Below, piece by piece: positions 53,064 through 64,000 of a stretch of 64,000 nt of DNA. The position numbers and the translations under genes were made by a program. Below the pieces are notes generated by a model. The model had not been told where the DNA came from. It made no database searches and was given only the letters and a program-made list of their open reading frames with translations. The DNA comes from Euglena gracilis (taxonomy: Eukaryota > Euglenida > Euglenophyceae > Euglenales). The stretch spans positions 29,440,854 to 29,504,853 of the forward strand of contig CP154957.1 of assembly GCA_039621445.1 (NCBI GenBank). The letters are read 5' to 3'. Every line of letters starts with the position of its first letter. Position 1 is the first letter of the stretch.

Positions 53064-53134
53064 ATGACCCTCACCGATGCCGAGTGCACCCCCGCCGCCG
53101 CGTTCTTCGGGGCCATGGGCGCCTCCTCTGCCCT
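53064..53134 (+). CDS. VMA3: V-ATPase proteolipid subunit c, gene 2, exon 1
   Basis: It encodes MTLTDAECTPAAAFFGAMG, then ASSA and two bases of a Leu codon. This is the start of membrane helix 1 of the proton-pump ring subunit. The complete five-exon gene gives 177 residues, very close to gene 1's 176. GC-rich third positions here contrast with the more AT-rich gene 1 exon. Confidence 0.92.
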
Positions 53135-54992
53135 GCCCAGGCTGCCCGGAGGTGCTTGTTTCAGGGCCGGCACAACGGGGGGAAGTGACGGGCAGAGCAT
53201 CACAGTCCACCCAGCCAGTTTTTTCCTACCGCCCGGGGGGGGGGGTGAAAATTGGTCATATGGAGAATTGGTTGGGAAGAAATTGGTTGGACAAAAAAGG
53301 GCCAAATATTTCCTCATAATTTTTAGGATTCCACCCAAGGGTCGTGCATTTGGTTCTCATTCAACGTCATGTTTTCAAGTAAGAGAACCACCAATTTTCA
53401 GACCGATTCCCCAAGTTTAATTTGAGTACCCAAATATTTCCGGACCATTTAAGAAAAGTGCCTAATTTTTTCGTGAACAATTTTTTCCCAACCAATTTTT
53501 ATATATGGCCAATTTTTCACCCCCCCCCCCCTCCAGTAGTCGTCAAAGAGGATGTCACCGGGAATTGAAATTCTGTCCCACCATAACGTGCATACACGTA
53601 CATACAAAGAGGGCAAAATGATCTTTAGAAGCAGAAGACTGGCTGGCCAGAGGGTGTCTGCCTCCCTCCTCATTTGACCAGTTTGAATTCTGTCGAGCTG
53701 CGCAAAGGACAAGTGTTTTTTTTTGCATTTGCATTGGCAAGAACGTCAGAATTAGATTGAATGGCTGAAAAATCAAGGTGTGGTAATTTGGTTGTTTTTT
53801 TTTGCACTGTCCACTTTTCTGTGTCTGGTTTGACCCGAGTTCGACTCAGTTCCAGCCGGGGGACTTTTCTGGTGTGGTCCAGATTGTGCAGGCGCCACCA
53901 TCACTTTTGGGAGGGAAGCACACCAACACCAGACACACCTTCAACCCTCCAAGAAGTAGGGGGCTTTGGGTTTCCTCGAGAACACCAAGAGCATCTCAGG
54001 TGGGTCGCCCCCCCTCCCAGTTGTGGTGGTTGGGTTTGGGTGCAGGAGGCTCCCCCCCGGGGTCAGTGCATGAATCTATGGCCCCCCAGAGCAGCTTTTG
54101 GAAAAAGAAATGGCAAAGTGGCAGCCACAGCAGGGCAAGAAAGGTTACACAAAGGAAACGGCAAGCTGAAGTTTGATCCCGTTGAACATCAAAAGTGCCA
54201 GGATTTACACATTTGCACAAGCTGCAACGTGCAACTGAGGGTGATTCAACAAGCAGCAATATTTCAGTCAGCTTTGTGCTCGAAATTTCCAGCCTCTGAG
54301 GTGGACCCCATCCAGGCTTATTTTTAAAGGAAGTTTGCCCCCCCCCCCTGGAGATGCCATGGGGAGGCGGGGGGGGGGGGCAACCCCAGGGGGGGGGTCG
54401 GGTGTTGGGGTGGGTGACTTCGAAAAATCTCGAAAATTTTGGGGTGCTATTACCCCCCCACCCCCAAATGATACCCCCCCTCGGGCCGGGACTTCGAGCG
54501 AAAAATAATACCCCGGGGGGTATTATTTGGGGGGGTGTTAACCACAGGCGCTAACCAGAAAACTAACCCAGGCACCCACAGACTTAACCCCAGCAACCCC
54601 TCCAAAATTAAGCAACCCCCAAATTTCAGTAACCCCCTGGGGACCAGGGAAAAAATACAAGCAACTAGCAACCCCTGAAACTACAGTAAAATTCAGGGCA
54701 ACTGAACGAAAATCTCCAATCCAGCCAACCATCACAATACCTCCCGGTACGAACACAAGCATTTTCCTCAAAAATGTGCCACATCCTTCCTTAATTGGAA
54801 CAAGAGGCATTTTTTTGTTGACCGTTTGGTCCAAATTTAAGCGACCCCCCAGGGGGGTGCTTATCATGGGGAGTCACTCCCCTCCCCCCCTTGGGTTGGT
54901 AAAAGAAGCCTAATCCCTCCCCCAAATTCTCTTTGGACCCCCTTTGTGAGGCGGGGGTGGGTTGCGCAACTATTCCATCCCGGCCTGGCTCT
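53135..54992 (+). other. Nonconventional intron, gene 2
   Basis: It starts GCCCAG (CAG at +4 to +6) and ends CTGGCTCT (CTG at -8 to -6). Ends pair: 5' CCCAGGCTGCCCGG against 3' CCGGCCTGG. It restores ALIFANLG across the junction. There is no intron at this position in gene 1. The intron contains C-run/G-run hairpins, including one with GGTATTATTT words at 54450-54540. Confidence 0.88.
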
Positions 54993-55143
54993 GATATTCG
55001 CCAATCTGGGGGCAGCGTATGGCACTGCCAAGTCTGGGGTTGGTGTTGCCCAGTTGGGCATTATGGCCCACCAGAAGATCATGCGGGGCATTGTGCCGGT
55101 GGTTATGGCGGGTATCTTGGGGATCTATGGTTTGATTGTGGCG
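54993..55143 (+). CDS. VMA3: V-ATPase proteolipid subunit c, gene 2, exon 2
   Basis: One base completes Leu, then 50 codons: [20 protein letters not shown], then the helix 2 region [20 protein letters not shown], ending at a conventional GCG|GTGTGT donor. Confidence 0.95.
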
Positions 55144-56436
55144 GTGTGTGGCTGCCAACCCACATCGATAAAAGTTCTTCAGAAAGAGCTCCATGGTTTT
55201 GCAAACCGACAAAGATTTTTTTCCTCCCCCTTGCAACTTGGGTGCAAATGATGGCTCGCCACGCAGGGGTTTTCAGGGGGGGGGGCGTCAGCCTTTTGCT
55301 GAAAATTGTGGGAAGAAGGGGTCAAAAATGCCGAAACATGGCATTTTTTGGACGGCTTTGGTTATTTTGCCTCCAAATTTTGTCTGAAGAATGCCAACCC
55401 AGCTGGATTTGGATTTTTTGGGGCATTTTTTTGGGTTCCCCGCCGGGTACAGCTGCCAGCCGGCCGCCCCCCCCCCCCCTGACCCCCCAGGTCCAGCTAG
55501 CACTTTTCTCTTTCCCTTCCCTTCCCTGAGCAGGAATCTGTTCTGCTTGAAGAACATTCAAAAAAATGTGAACATGGAGTTGAAGAATAAGCTTTAGAAC
55601 TCTAGAAACCGGCGATTTGTCAAAAAATGTGGCGGCGCCCAGGGGTTTTCTTAAGGACCCCGGGGGTCCCGCTGGCCGGCTGAGAAAAGAAGTGCTGGCT
55701 GGGGAAAAAAGGGAAACCTTTTCTACCCTTTAATTCAAGACCTCCAGACCATTTAATTTTTCGGTGACAATGGGGAATTAGGCTCATTCTTACCCCAGAT
55801 TTTGAGATTTTCTTGCTCATGTGGTCTTCCCAAAATAGGATGTCCTGGCGCAAGACTGCCAGAAAGTGGCTGGTTTATTTATAGGCCTTCCGTATGCCTC
55901 ACAAATCACAAGTTGAGTTCTTTTGATGGAATTTAAAATTGAGCCTCATTATGGAACAAGGCAGATTTTCTCCCAACTTCTTTGGGAAACAAAGTTGTTA
56001 AATTTTAAAGTTATTTTTTGTTGTTGAAGCAGGATCTTATTGATTGCAGGAGAAGCTTCCGTAATTTTTTTTGTCAGTGAAGGTCAAATTTATTTGTCAT
56101 CCTCTGCCTTTTTTTTGTATCATTTTGTATCACAAAGGATAACACGTCCTTTCCCAGCGGGAATGCGTGATGAGCTTTTCAGTCATTACCATCACCGCCC
56201 CTAAATGACCCTTATTGATGTTGCTTCAGGACCCCCAAAGACAAAAGAGTCATTTGTCATTTGTCTTTAAAGAGATGCCCAAGCGGAAAAAATGACCCTC
56301 CCCCCAGATGATTCCTTAGGGGGTCGGGGGGCAGGGTCAAGGTAATCTGCACGTGATTTGCGTTTCATTACGCCCCCAACCTTTTCTGTGTTGCTCTTCT
56401 TCCCCAATGCATCTTGTCCGCGGTTTGATGTTGCAG
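55144..56436 (+). other. Conventional intron, gene 2
   Basis: GTGTGTGG to TTGATGTTGCAG, phase 0. Gene 1 is uninterrupted here ([11 protein letters not shown]). It contains a CTTAAG-end repeat fragment at 55630-55700. Confidence 0.85.
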
Positions 56437-56536
56437 GTCATCATTGCGGGAGGCATCTCCCCATCCACCAAGGTCGGGGACCGCGGCTACACCAATTTTG
56501 CGGGCTACATTCACTTTGCTGCCGGGCTGGCTGCAG
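56437..56536 (+). CDS. VMA3: V-ATPase proteolipid subunit c, gene 2, exon 3
   Basis: 33 codons plus one base: VIIAGGISPSTKVGDRGY, then TNFAGYIHFAAGLAA, the loop and start of helix 3. It ends GCA G|GTGTTC. The loop differs from gene 1 ([15 protein letters not shown]). Confidence 0.94.
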
Positions 56537-57761
56537 GTGTTCATCTGCCCCAGAAGTTGTCACCATCCAATCAGGGATCCCCAAATGGACCCCAATGGGG
56601 GGGGGGATTGTTTTGGATTTTGCTGAAGGCCCTCGGGTTTTTAATTGGGGGGGGGGTGAGCCATTTGTTTCATCGCTGGGTGGTGGGATTTTCTCCTGTT
56701 AGTGTGCTATTTTTTTCGCCGTTCCAGCCTCCATTTTATGCTGGTTTCCGGGGGCACTGCGCGTTTTTTTGTGTTTTTTTGTGTTTCAATTTGGCACATC
56801 CCCCTTCAAAAAAACCCCCCAAATCCCCCCAAACCCCAGCATTTTGTTTTTTGTTTTTTTGATCCAATGGGTTTTATGCATTTTTTTTTGTGGGTTTTTT
56901 TTTGTTATATTTTCTTTTCCATTTTTTAATTTGTTTTTTGGGGTGCACATTTTGTGCTTTTCTTGGGTTTTTTTGTTTTTTTGTTTTGTTTTTTTTTGTT
57001 TGGTGTTCTCTTTTTTTTTTGGGGGGATGGGTTTTCTGCACATTTTACCCTGTTTGGTTTTTCTAACTTTTTTGTTTTTGTTTTTGTTTTTTTTTTTTTG
57101 TTTTTTTTTTTTTTTTTTTATTTTTTTTTTTATTTTTTTTTTTGTTTTTTTCTTTTTTTTTTTTTTTTTTGGTTTTTTTTTTTTTATTTTTTTATTTTTT
57201 TTTGGCTTTTTTGCGCATTTTTTTTTGTGCATTTTTTGTTTTTTTTTTTGTTCATTTCTTGCACCTGACTTGAATATTTGCTGTGCGCCTGAATTTGGGA
57301 ATCCATAAAACCTTCACACCCACAGAAAATGCAAGCTTTTTTGTGGTCGATCTCTGACTTTTTGAATTTTATGGCCAATGGATGCAATCCATTGGCCTGT
57401 TCCCAAAATAACAAAAAACATGTTTTTTTTTTGACACATTTGTTCCACCCAGGCCCCCAAAATGCATATACCCCCCCAAATAACCTGGCGGGGCCCTTGC
57501 CTGGCAGCCAAATAATTTGCTGGGGACAAGTCTTGTCCCGAAAAGATGGTGGAACCCCCTTTTTTACGGCAAAATGGTCCCCCCTTTATTTGAGCATTTG
57601 GGGGTCCTTTGGCCCGTGGGTGTGCTCAAATAAGGGGAGGGGGGGTGATATCTGGGGGCCCTCTTGGTGGGATTTTTTCCCCCTATTTGGAAACAGCACA
57701 CAATCGCTGATTGTTCCACCTCCATCCTAGCAGGTCTCATTCATCACTTGCCTTCCTCCAG
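56537..57761 (+). other. Conventional intron, gene 2, with a 500-bp T-rich tract
   Basis: GTGTTCAT to CTTCCTCCAG, phase 1. The coding strand from about 56760 to 57260 is almost pure T with scattered G and A. Further on is the TTATTTGAGCA hairpin at 57583-57640. The position is two codons away from gene 1's first intron, which is nonconventional. Confidence 0.85.
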
Positions 57762-57862
57762 GAATGGCCAGTTTGGCTGCTGGGCTTGCCATCGGCATTG
57801 TGGGAGACTCTTGTGTGCGGGCGTATGGAAAGCAGGACAAGATCTTTGTCGCCATGATCCTG
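57762..57862 (+). CDS. VMA3: V-ATPase proteolipid subunit c, gene 2, exon 4
   Basis: Two bases complete Gly, then [33 protein letters not shown]: helix 3 and the loop to helix 4. After the last Leu codon (CTG) the frame leaves the family's sequence. Confidence 0.94.
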
Positions 57863-59583
57863 CTCTTGCAATTGCTTAAACCCCCTTTGATGCAAGGAGG
57901 CGGCGACATTCTGCGCAATTTCACATAACCCCCCCTCCCCAAATAACGGGGCAGTGCCCTTTGAGTGGGCAGTGCCCAAATAATGGGGCAGGGGGCAGGC
58001 CGAAAAAGATGGTTCCAATACGGGGCACCCTCAATTTTTTTGGCCCAAGAGATTAGCGACAACGAAAATATTTCACAACGCTTGCTGTCGCGAGTTCTTC
58101 GCAGCAGGAATTGGGGGAGGGATAGAAGAGATGGATGGACAGTGGCATCAGAAGCGACATCGGAGAATTTGTCACTCTGCACAAAAGGTCTGTGCAGGAA
58201 TTCCATGATGATGGGTAGTGCCCAAATAACGGGGCAGAGGGGAAGGTCAAAAAGATGGTGCCAGTGACGGGGCATCCCCGCCCCGTTATTTGGGAGGGGT
58301 GGTTTACGTTGCGCAGCAGGGGCAGACACCCACCTGAACCCCAGACACCAATTTGGGGGGGATGCAAACTCATTCCTCCAAATAAATATGTGCGCAAAGA
58401 TAAATAAATTTGCGAAATGTGCGAAAATATGTGCTTGTACCTGCCCATTTTTCAGCCTTTTTCAAGGTCTCAGCCTTTTCAGTCATTTCAGCCCATTTTT
58501 GGGCCAATTTCGGGGACAATTGGGCATTACGGACCATTTTCGGACCAATTTGGACCATGGAAAGTAACCCCCCCCCCCTAATAGTGCTGCGGGGCCAATA
58601 GAGCTGCGGGTCCAAATAGTGCTGCACCCCCTGCCGGATGAAGCAAGCGTCCAATAGTGCTGCACCCCCCCAAATCACAGCAATGTGAAATGTAGAAGCT
58701 GGTGCAGTTTTTTAATGCGCAGAGAGGGGAAAGATGAGCCACACGACCTCACTAGCCTCAGAGAAGGACATTGAGCAGACAAAAAGGGTGCCTGTAGTGA
58801 TAGGCCGGGACTCAGAGGCACCCAATCCAATAGTGCTGCGGGTCCAAATAGTGCTGCACCCCCCCCCCCCCGCCAGAGGCGGCCGTCCAATAGAGCTGCG
58901 GGTGCAATACTATTTGGGGGGGTTTAGCACAAATGGCCCTAGGAGGCTGATATTCCCTGCAATGAACAATGTGGCCCAAAATGGCCAATGCGAAACAAAA
59001 TGACCAAAAACAAATGGCCGAAACATGGTTTCTGGAGAAAATTTTTGATAATCAAAAAAGGCATCCCCACTCCTAATTTTGATGATTTTTGCCGCCCAAG
59101 GGGAATTCATCAGTTTGGCGCTGTAACAATCAATTTTGTGTCGCTGTTTCACCCCGAATGGGAGAGGGCTTGATGCAAAGCCAGATGGGCGGTGCGGAAC
59201 GGAGGTTTCGCACATATAACATTTGGAATCAAAAGGTGTTAGAATCGGCAAATATGCAGATGGAAATTCCTGAGAAACCTCACACACACATCCCCACTCC
59301 TAATTTTGATGATTTTTGCCGCCCAAGGGGAATTCATCAGTTTGGCGCTGTAACAATCAATTTTGTGTCGCTGTTTCACCCCGAATGGGAGAGGGCTTGA
59401 TGCAAAGCCAGATGGGCGGTGCGGAACGGAGGTTTCGCACATATAACATTTGGAATCAAAAGGTGTTAGAATCGGCAAATATGCAGATGGAAATTCCTGA
59501 GAAACCTCACACACACATATATTATATATATATATAATATATATATATATATATAATATGTGTGTGTGTATGTATGTATATAT

Positions 59584-59654
<71 letters not shown>

Positions 59655-60940
59655 ATATAGGAATTTCCATCTGCATGTTTGCGGATTCTAACACCTTTTG
59701 ATGGCATATATTGATGGTCTATTTTGGGCTATCCCCCCCCCAATTTTAGGCCATCTCTTTCCAATTTCGGTCATTTTCGGTCATTTTGGGGTTTTTTTTT
59801 TGGACGGCTCTGGGCCATTTTTCAGGGTTTACCCTTTTTTGGAGCCATTCATTGACATTGGTGCCCATGGCCACAGACAGGTGGAGGAAGATTGATATGC
59901 ACAAGAGGGGGTTTCCTTTGATTTTCCACTTTGATTTTCAAGTGGTCAAAATGGATTGGTTGTCTCAGAAATCACCCCCCCCCCCAGCAGACACGTTTTG
60001 CACACGCGGGGGGGGGGCTGCTGCAGCCAGCCCCGATTTTGGCCCAGCCCAGCCGCATCAGCACCTCCTCCCCCCCCCAGGGTTCGATATAAGGAGGGCG
60101 TACATGGTTTAGGTGGGGGGTGTCCCCCCCCCCCCCCCCCCCCCTCCTGGCCCGCAGGGGGGGGTCCGGACCACCCCCCCCCCCACCTGCCAGGGGGGTC
60201 CGGACCGACCCTCGGGGGGTATCCGGGACCCCCCCCAAAAAGGGTCAATTTTTTCCTCCGGCGCTTCGCGCCGAAATTTTTTTGCATTTTTGGCACATTT
60301 TTTGCCCAAAAAGTGCCCAAAATGGCACTTTTGGTCGTTTTGGGGGGTCAAAAATTTTCGGTAACCCAGACCGCGCACCTGTTTAGGTGGGGGGGGTGTC
60401 CCCCCCCCCACCCCCCTCCTGGCCCGCAGGGGGGGGGGTCCGGACCACCCCCCCCCCCCACCTGTCCTTATATCGAACCCTGCCCCCCCCCTGGCGGGGA
60501 GGGGGGGGGAGGTTGCCAGCTCCTTTTGGCTGGGTCCAGCCCAAAATTTTTCGTTTAAAAAAAATGTTAAAAAATGACCAATAATGGTGTTTTGATCGTG
60601 TTTTGGTCGTTTTTGGGGTTGTTGTCAGATGCTCATTTTTTTCAAAGCGTGACTTTCAGAATGACTGGGTCAACAAAATGCAATAAACAAAAATAAATTC
60701 TGGTCTTTTCTGGCGACATACATCGTTATCCATTTTTTCATCTGTATGTTACATGTCTCTTCTAGGCACCTGTATCTCTTTAAGGACTGGGAGGGGGGGA
60801 TAGAAATTTGGGCTGGCTGGCCTGCGCTGGGGGGGGGGGGTTGGACCTGAGCTGGGCCGGGCCGGGCTGAAATCAAATTGCCTCAAAAATGACCTGCAAA
60901 AAGCAGCTGCTTTTGAACATGGAGCAATTGAGTGTGACTG
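57863..60940 (+). other. Nonconventional intron, gene 2, irregular ends
   Basis: The junction falls in a shared CTG (57860-57862 and 60938-60940), so four cut positions are equivalent. None has GT-AG, and none has the CAG/CTG consensus. CAATTGCT just inside the 5' end (57869-57876) pairs perfectly with AGCAATTG near the 3' end (60923-60930). Splicing joins MIL to MLIFAEALG as in gene 1. The intron holds the AATAACGGGGC and AATAGTGCTGC hairpin families (57930-58310, 58560-58920), the duplication and AT tract at 59.06-59.70 kb, and long C/G hairpins at 60.1-60.5 kb. Confidence 0.75.
59062..59700. repeat. 227-bp tandem duplication, (AT)n tract and inverted fragment
   Basis: Units 59062-59288 and 59289-59515 appear identical apart from the edges. 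Then comes an (AT)n-rich tract to about 59653. After it, 59660-59700 is the reverse complement of the unit's last 40 bases (TTCCATCTGCAT, TTCTAACACCTTTTGAT). The AT tract therefore lies between inverted copies and may form a cruciform. Confidence 0.9.
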
Positions 60941-61051
60941 ATGCTCATCTTTGCTGAGGCTCTCGGGCTGTATGGCCTGATCATCAGTCTGTTGATGAAC
61001 AATGCTGCCACGAGTGCTAACAACAATGCGAGATGCGGGACCATCTACTGA
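60941..61051 (+). CDS. VMA3: V-ATPase proteolipid subunit c, gene 2, exon 5
   Basis: [20 protein letters not shown] is helix 4 with the proton-carrying glutamate, then NAATSANNNARCGTIY and TGA. The tail is Asn-rich and shorter than gene 1's. Confidence 0.94.
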   Translation: MLIFAEALGLYGLIISLLMNNAATSANNNARCGTIY

Positions 61052-61059
61052 GGACATTG

Positions 61060-63690
61060 AACAGGTCCTCTCTGCTCTGTTTTTTTTCCAGTCTGGCACA
61101 CCAGCTGGTGAAGTTTGCAATGAGGAAGCACTTATGAAACAACCAGGCGTGTCTGGGCATGACCAGACGTGACTGGGTGTGACGGGTTCAGGACCCCAGA
61201 TGACCACATTTTAGGGATTTCCTCTGTTTCGTGCACGAAAAATCACGAAAATCATGAAAAATCACGAATCAGCACAATAATGGAGCTTTCCCAAAAAGCA
61301 CAAAAAAACACGAAAATCACGAAAAACCATGATGAAAATGATTTTTTTTTCCGGACAATGATCTCTTTGTACTTGAATTTTTGAAAGTTTGGACAGGTGT
61401 CTTCTTATTTACTCCCACCCCTCTAAGCTTTTCTTGGTTTGGTTTTGTTTGATTCGAATTTGCAGTAACTGCTATCTTCTGACTCGGTGTTCAACAATGT
61501 CAGTGGCGCAAATAACGAAACAATGAAAATTTGGATTTTTCAGGAAAACACAAAAAAAGCAAGATGACAGCTGGATAAACACACACACAAAATAGCAAGC
61601 TAAAATTAGTGCCCTGGAATGTTTTAGAGTGAGATGTGGTGGTTTGTTTGTCATGCTCCTGTTAATCACATGGTGTAATTATGGTGTATGCTGTTGGTGT
61701 CTGTGACCCCGAAAAAGGTTTTTGACAAGGCAGGATTTTCCCTGAGTTTTCCTAAAATGCGCAACTTTCGCCCAATGTCCTTGAGAGAAGATGTAGTGTG
61801 CACGGAGCATTTTTACGTTTTGCCCTGAACATTGTGGGATCTCAAATTGGAGATCTTACTTGAAAGATGTGTACGCTTTTGTGTTTGTCATGCCTCAATG
61901 ATCAGTAATGGCGATACAGAGAAAACCTCATGATCAGTAATGGCGATACGGAGAAACTCCCTGTGTGCGGGGTGGTATTTTTTTTTGTGTGTTGGCCTGG
62001 ACACGATGTGCACCAAAATTTGGATGCCACGGGGTGCCACATAATAAATTATTGTCATTTGAAAAAAGTTGTTGTCAGTTGAAAAAAGTTGAAAAGCTAT
62101 TGTCAGTTGAAAAAAGTTGGAAAACACACAAGGGGTCCAAACCAGACAATTTTTCGTAGCATGAAAATACGAAAAACCATGAAAAACCACAAAAAATCAC
62201 GAATTAGAATTTGGGGGTTCCCAGCACGAAACAGTGGTACTCCCTGCACGTTTGCTTGGTAATGAGATCGGGAATATTCTGTGACCAAATATTTGTCTCG
62301 GCCACCAGAGTGCATATTTTTTGCTTAAGCAAGTCCCCAAAATAACCAACATCATCTTTTTCAACATTTGTGTAACACCACAGCCCCCTGAGACTGGAAA
62401 AATGCTTTGGCTGTCTCCCAGCCTTTCATCAATCGGTGACCGGGGGGGGGGGGGTTACATGGACCGTCGTAAAATGTGATGCAAAAAATACACAAAGAAT
62501 TCAAAACGTAAAAAAGTTTGATTTGTTGGACACACACACACACACATGCACCCACATGTGCATGTACACACACAACAGTTGCCATATGTCAGATTTTGCA
62601 TGGACAGAGCGACGCTTTCGTTCGATGTATGGATTGGGATCCCCCAGCAGGGTAGTTTAACTCTCTTCATCCCCCCTTTGACAAAGAATTGTGCCATTTG
62701 GATCATTCCCATCTCTCTCGTTCAGGGCTTTGACATAACCCTATCTGACCAGAATTTCTTTCACAGCCAGTCCTTCCAGTGTTCCTTTTATCTGCAAGGA
62801 AAATTGCTGTTTTTCTCTTCCAGTTTTTGTGTTGCCAAAAGTATTTTTGATTCTTCCTGCAGCAAACCATCTTGCGTACCAAATTTCGGGCAGAATTTCC
62901 ATGGAATCATCTCTTTTTTTTGTGCTACTTTGTCCTTGGGGTCTTTTTTTTTCCCCTTGGTTTTTCTTGGTTTCTTTTTGGAAATAAAAATGCAGGCCAC
63001 CTTGAGTGTGGTTGTTCCTTGGCTCCGACATAAAGGCTTCAGCGTTCTATTGCCCCTGGGCAGGCACCTAGAGCTAAAATGGCCTAAAATGGCCTGAAGT
63101 GGCCAAAAATGGCCGAAAATGGAAAATATTCTGTTGCACAACGGTGTTTTTTGTGAACAACTGAGGCCATTCAGGTGAGGATTTTCGGTGTCTTTTGTTG
63201 ACGTGGACAGCGAACAATGGATTTTGTGGAGGAGCACGGCCCCACAAGGCCCAATTTTTTTTTTGCAACAAATAATAGTATCAGGCCCCAAATCCACAGT
63301 CCCCAACCTGCTTTTGGTAGCTAAAATTTGAAGGTTTGGGCAGCTGTTTTTTCTTGCTCCAATCTTTTTGGTGTGCAACGATGTCTGTTTCGCATGTGAT
63401 GAAACAGTGCAAATTTGGAAGGATGGGGGAAAGAGACAAAAAAAAGAAGAGAGACCTTGAGGAAACCTATTGACAGATTTGTTTGCTCACTTATCAGGTG
63501 CCCGAGATTCCTTCAAATAAAGGACCAGTGCCATTTTGAGGATGACAGCACCTCCCAAAAGTGAGGTCGTGCCTTGTCCGCCGGCTTTTTGAAGGGGACA
63601 CCCCGGGCTCCGCACTTTGCCATTGTAAGGCCATGCCTTGTTCGCCGGCGCTTTGCGGATTGATTATTCGCTGCGCTGGGTTAGGGGGTG
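61060..63690. other. Low-complexity intergenic region
   Basis: Tandem ATCACGAAA phrases lie at 61235-61340 and 62155-62225, AGTTGAAAAAAGTT phrases at 62055-62120 and a (CA)n at 62529-62547. An acceptor-like CTCTCTCGTTCAG at about 62725 is followed by a short open segment (GFDITLSDQNFFHSQ) that might be an exon. No gene can be named. Confidence 0.45.
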
Positions 63691-63779
63691 CCGCCTAGTG
63701 CATTTTTTCGCCGGAGTTGGCTGACTCCTCAATTGCCCTTCGAAAACCGAGAAGACAGGAGAAGAGTCCACGAACGGGT

Positions 63780-64000
63780 AGGGGCAGGCCTGGGAATTCC
63801 AGGCAGGCTGTTTTGGCCTGAATGTAATGCCCCAAATTTTTATGCCAGTAATGAAGACATTCGAAAAACTGTGGAGGACAAGGGGCATCCAGGTATTTAT
63901 TTGCCCGGACGACATTTTACTGGTGGACCAACACAAAACATTTTACAAAATCACCTGAACACAGTGGTCAGGGATTTAATCAAATCAGGGTTCAAAATCA
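63780..64000 (+). pseudogene. Reverse transcriptase fragment (DIRS- or Ty3-like), running off the end
   Basis: It reads WEFQAGCFGLNVMPQIF, then FEKLWRTRGIQVFICPDDIL. It matches the FGL-N-x-P-x-x-F and Y-x-DD palm motifs of tyrosine-recombinase (DIRS) or Ty3-type reverse transcriptases. The usual YLDD is CPDD and a one-base frameshift near 63945 precedes HLNTVVRDLIKSGF, so the copy looks inactive. The remainder lies outside the window. Confidence 0.6.

Noticed and set aside
56769-57308. Phe-rich 179-codon ORF and its Lys-rich opposite
   Set aside because: They are readings of a T-rich intronic tract between two well-supported V-ATPase exons.

Overview
This window is nuclear DNA of a eukaryote, most probably a euglenid (Euglenozoa). 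Three observations support that. (1) Two split genes for the V-ATPase proteolipid subunit c carry introns without GT-AG ends. In three of these the bases at +4 to +6 are CAG and the bases at -8 to -6 are CTG, and the intron ends are complementary to each other. That is the published signature of euglenid nonconventional introns, and each junction restores the conserved protein exactly. Ordinary GT-AG introns occur in the same and neighbouring genes. (2) A sequence at 25393-25422 closely resembles the Euglena spliced leader as I remember it. (3) Strong AG acceptors lie 6 to 53 bases upstream of three start codons, as expected for spliced-leader trans-splicing. No prokaryotic operon structure, tRNA, rRNA or CRISPR array was found.

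Layout. 1-2 kb: repeats, a CpG-rich patch and an (AAG)n tract. 2.3-14.75 kb, minus strand: a large gene for a secreted protein with a signal peptide, a Ser-Pro linker and tandem cadherin-like domains. Seven exon segments are recognised, separated by introns of up to 3.6 kb full of repeats; three of the joins are confirmed by reading phase. 15-32 kb: almost entirely repeats. These include duplicated blocks (17.1-22.7 kb), TA-flanked MITE-like elements, a composite inverted-repeat element with a 33-bp array, LINE-like fragments (a PHD-type finger ORF and a 2A-like peptide), a minisatellite and many hairpins with C-run and G-run arms. 32.5-33.7 kb: eEF1A-like fragments. 35.9-37.4 kb, minus: a degraded non-LTR retrotransposon end with a restriction-like endonuclease domain. 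39.66-44.42 kb: V-ATPase c gene 1 (three exons, two nonconventional introns). 44.6-46.4 kb: two inverted-repeat elements. 46.4-52.9 kb: mostly repeats. 53.06-61.05 kb: V-ATPase c gene 2 (five exons, with conventional and nonconventional introns mixed). 61-64 kb: low-complexity DNA, with a reverse transcriptase fragment running off the end.

The intact genes serve membrane energetics (two paralogous proton-channel ring subunits) and the cell surface or secretion (the cadherin-like protein). The rest is a dense mosaic of small non-autonomous elements. Several share a plan of poly-C arm, element-specific word, then poly-G arm, and some lie inside introns. The two V-ATPase genes encode near-identical proteins but share no intron position, so intron gain or loss has been very active here. 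Many apparent ORFs are only homopolymer, microsatellite or repeat reading frames and are left out.
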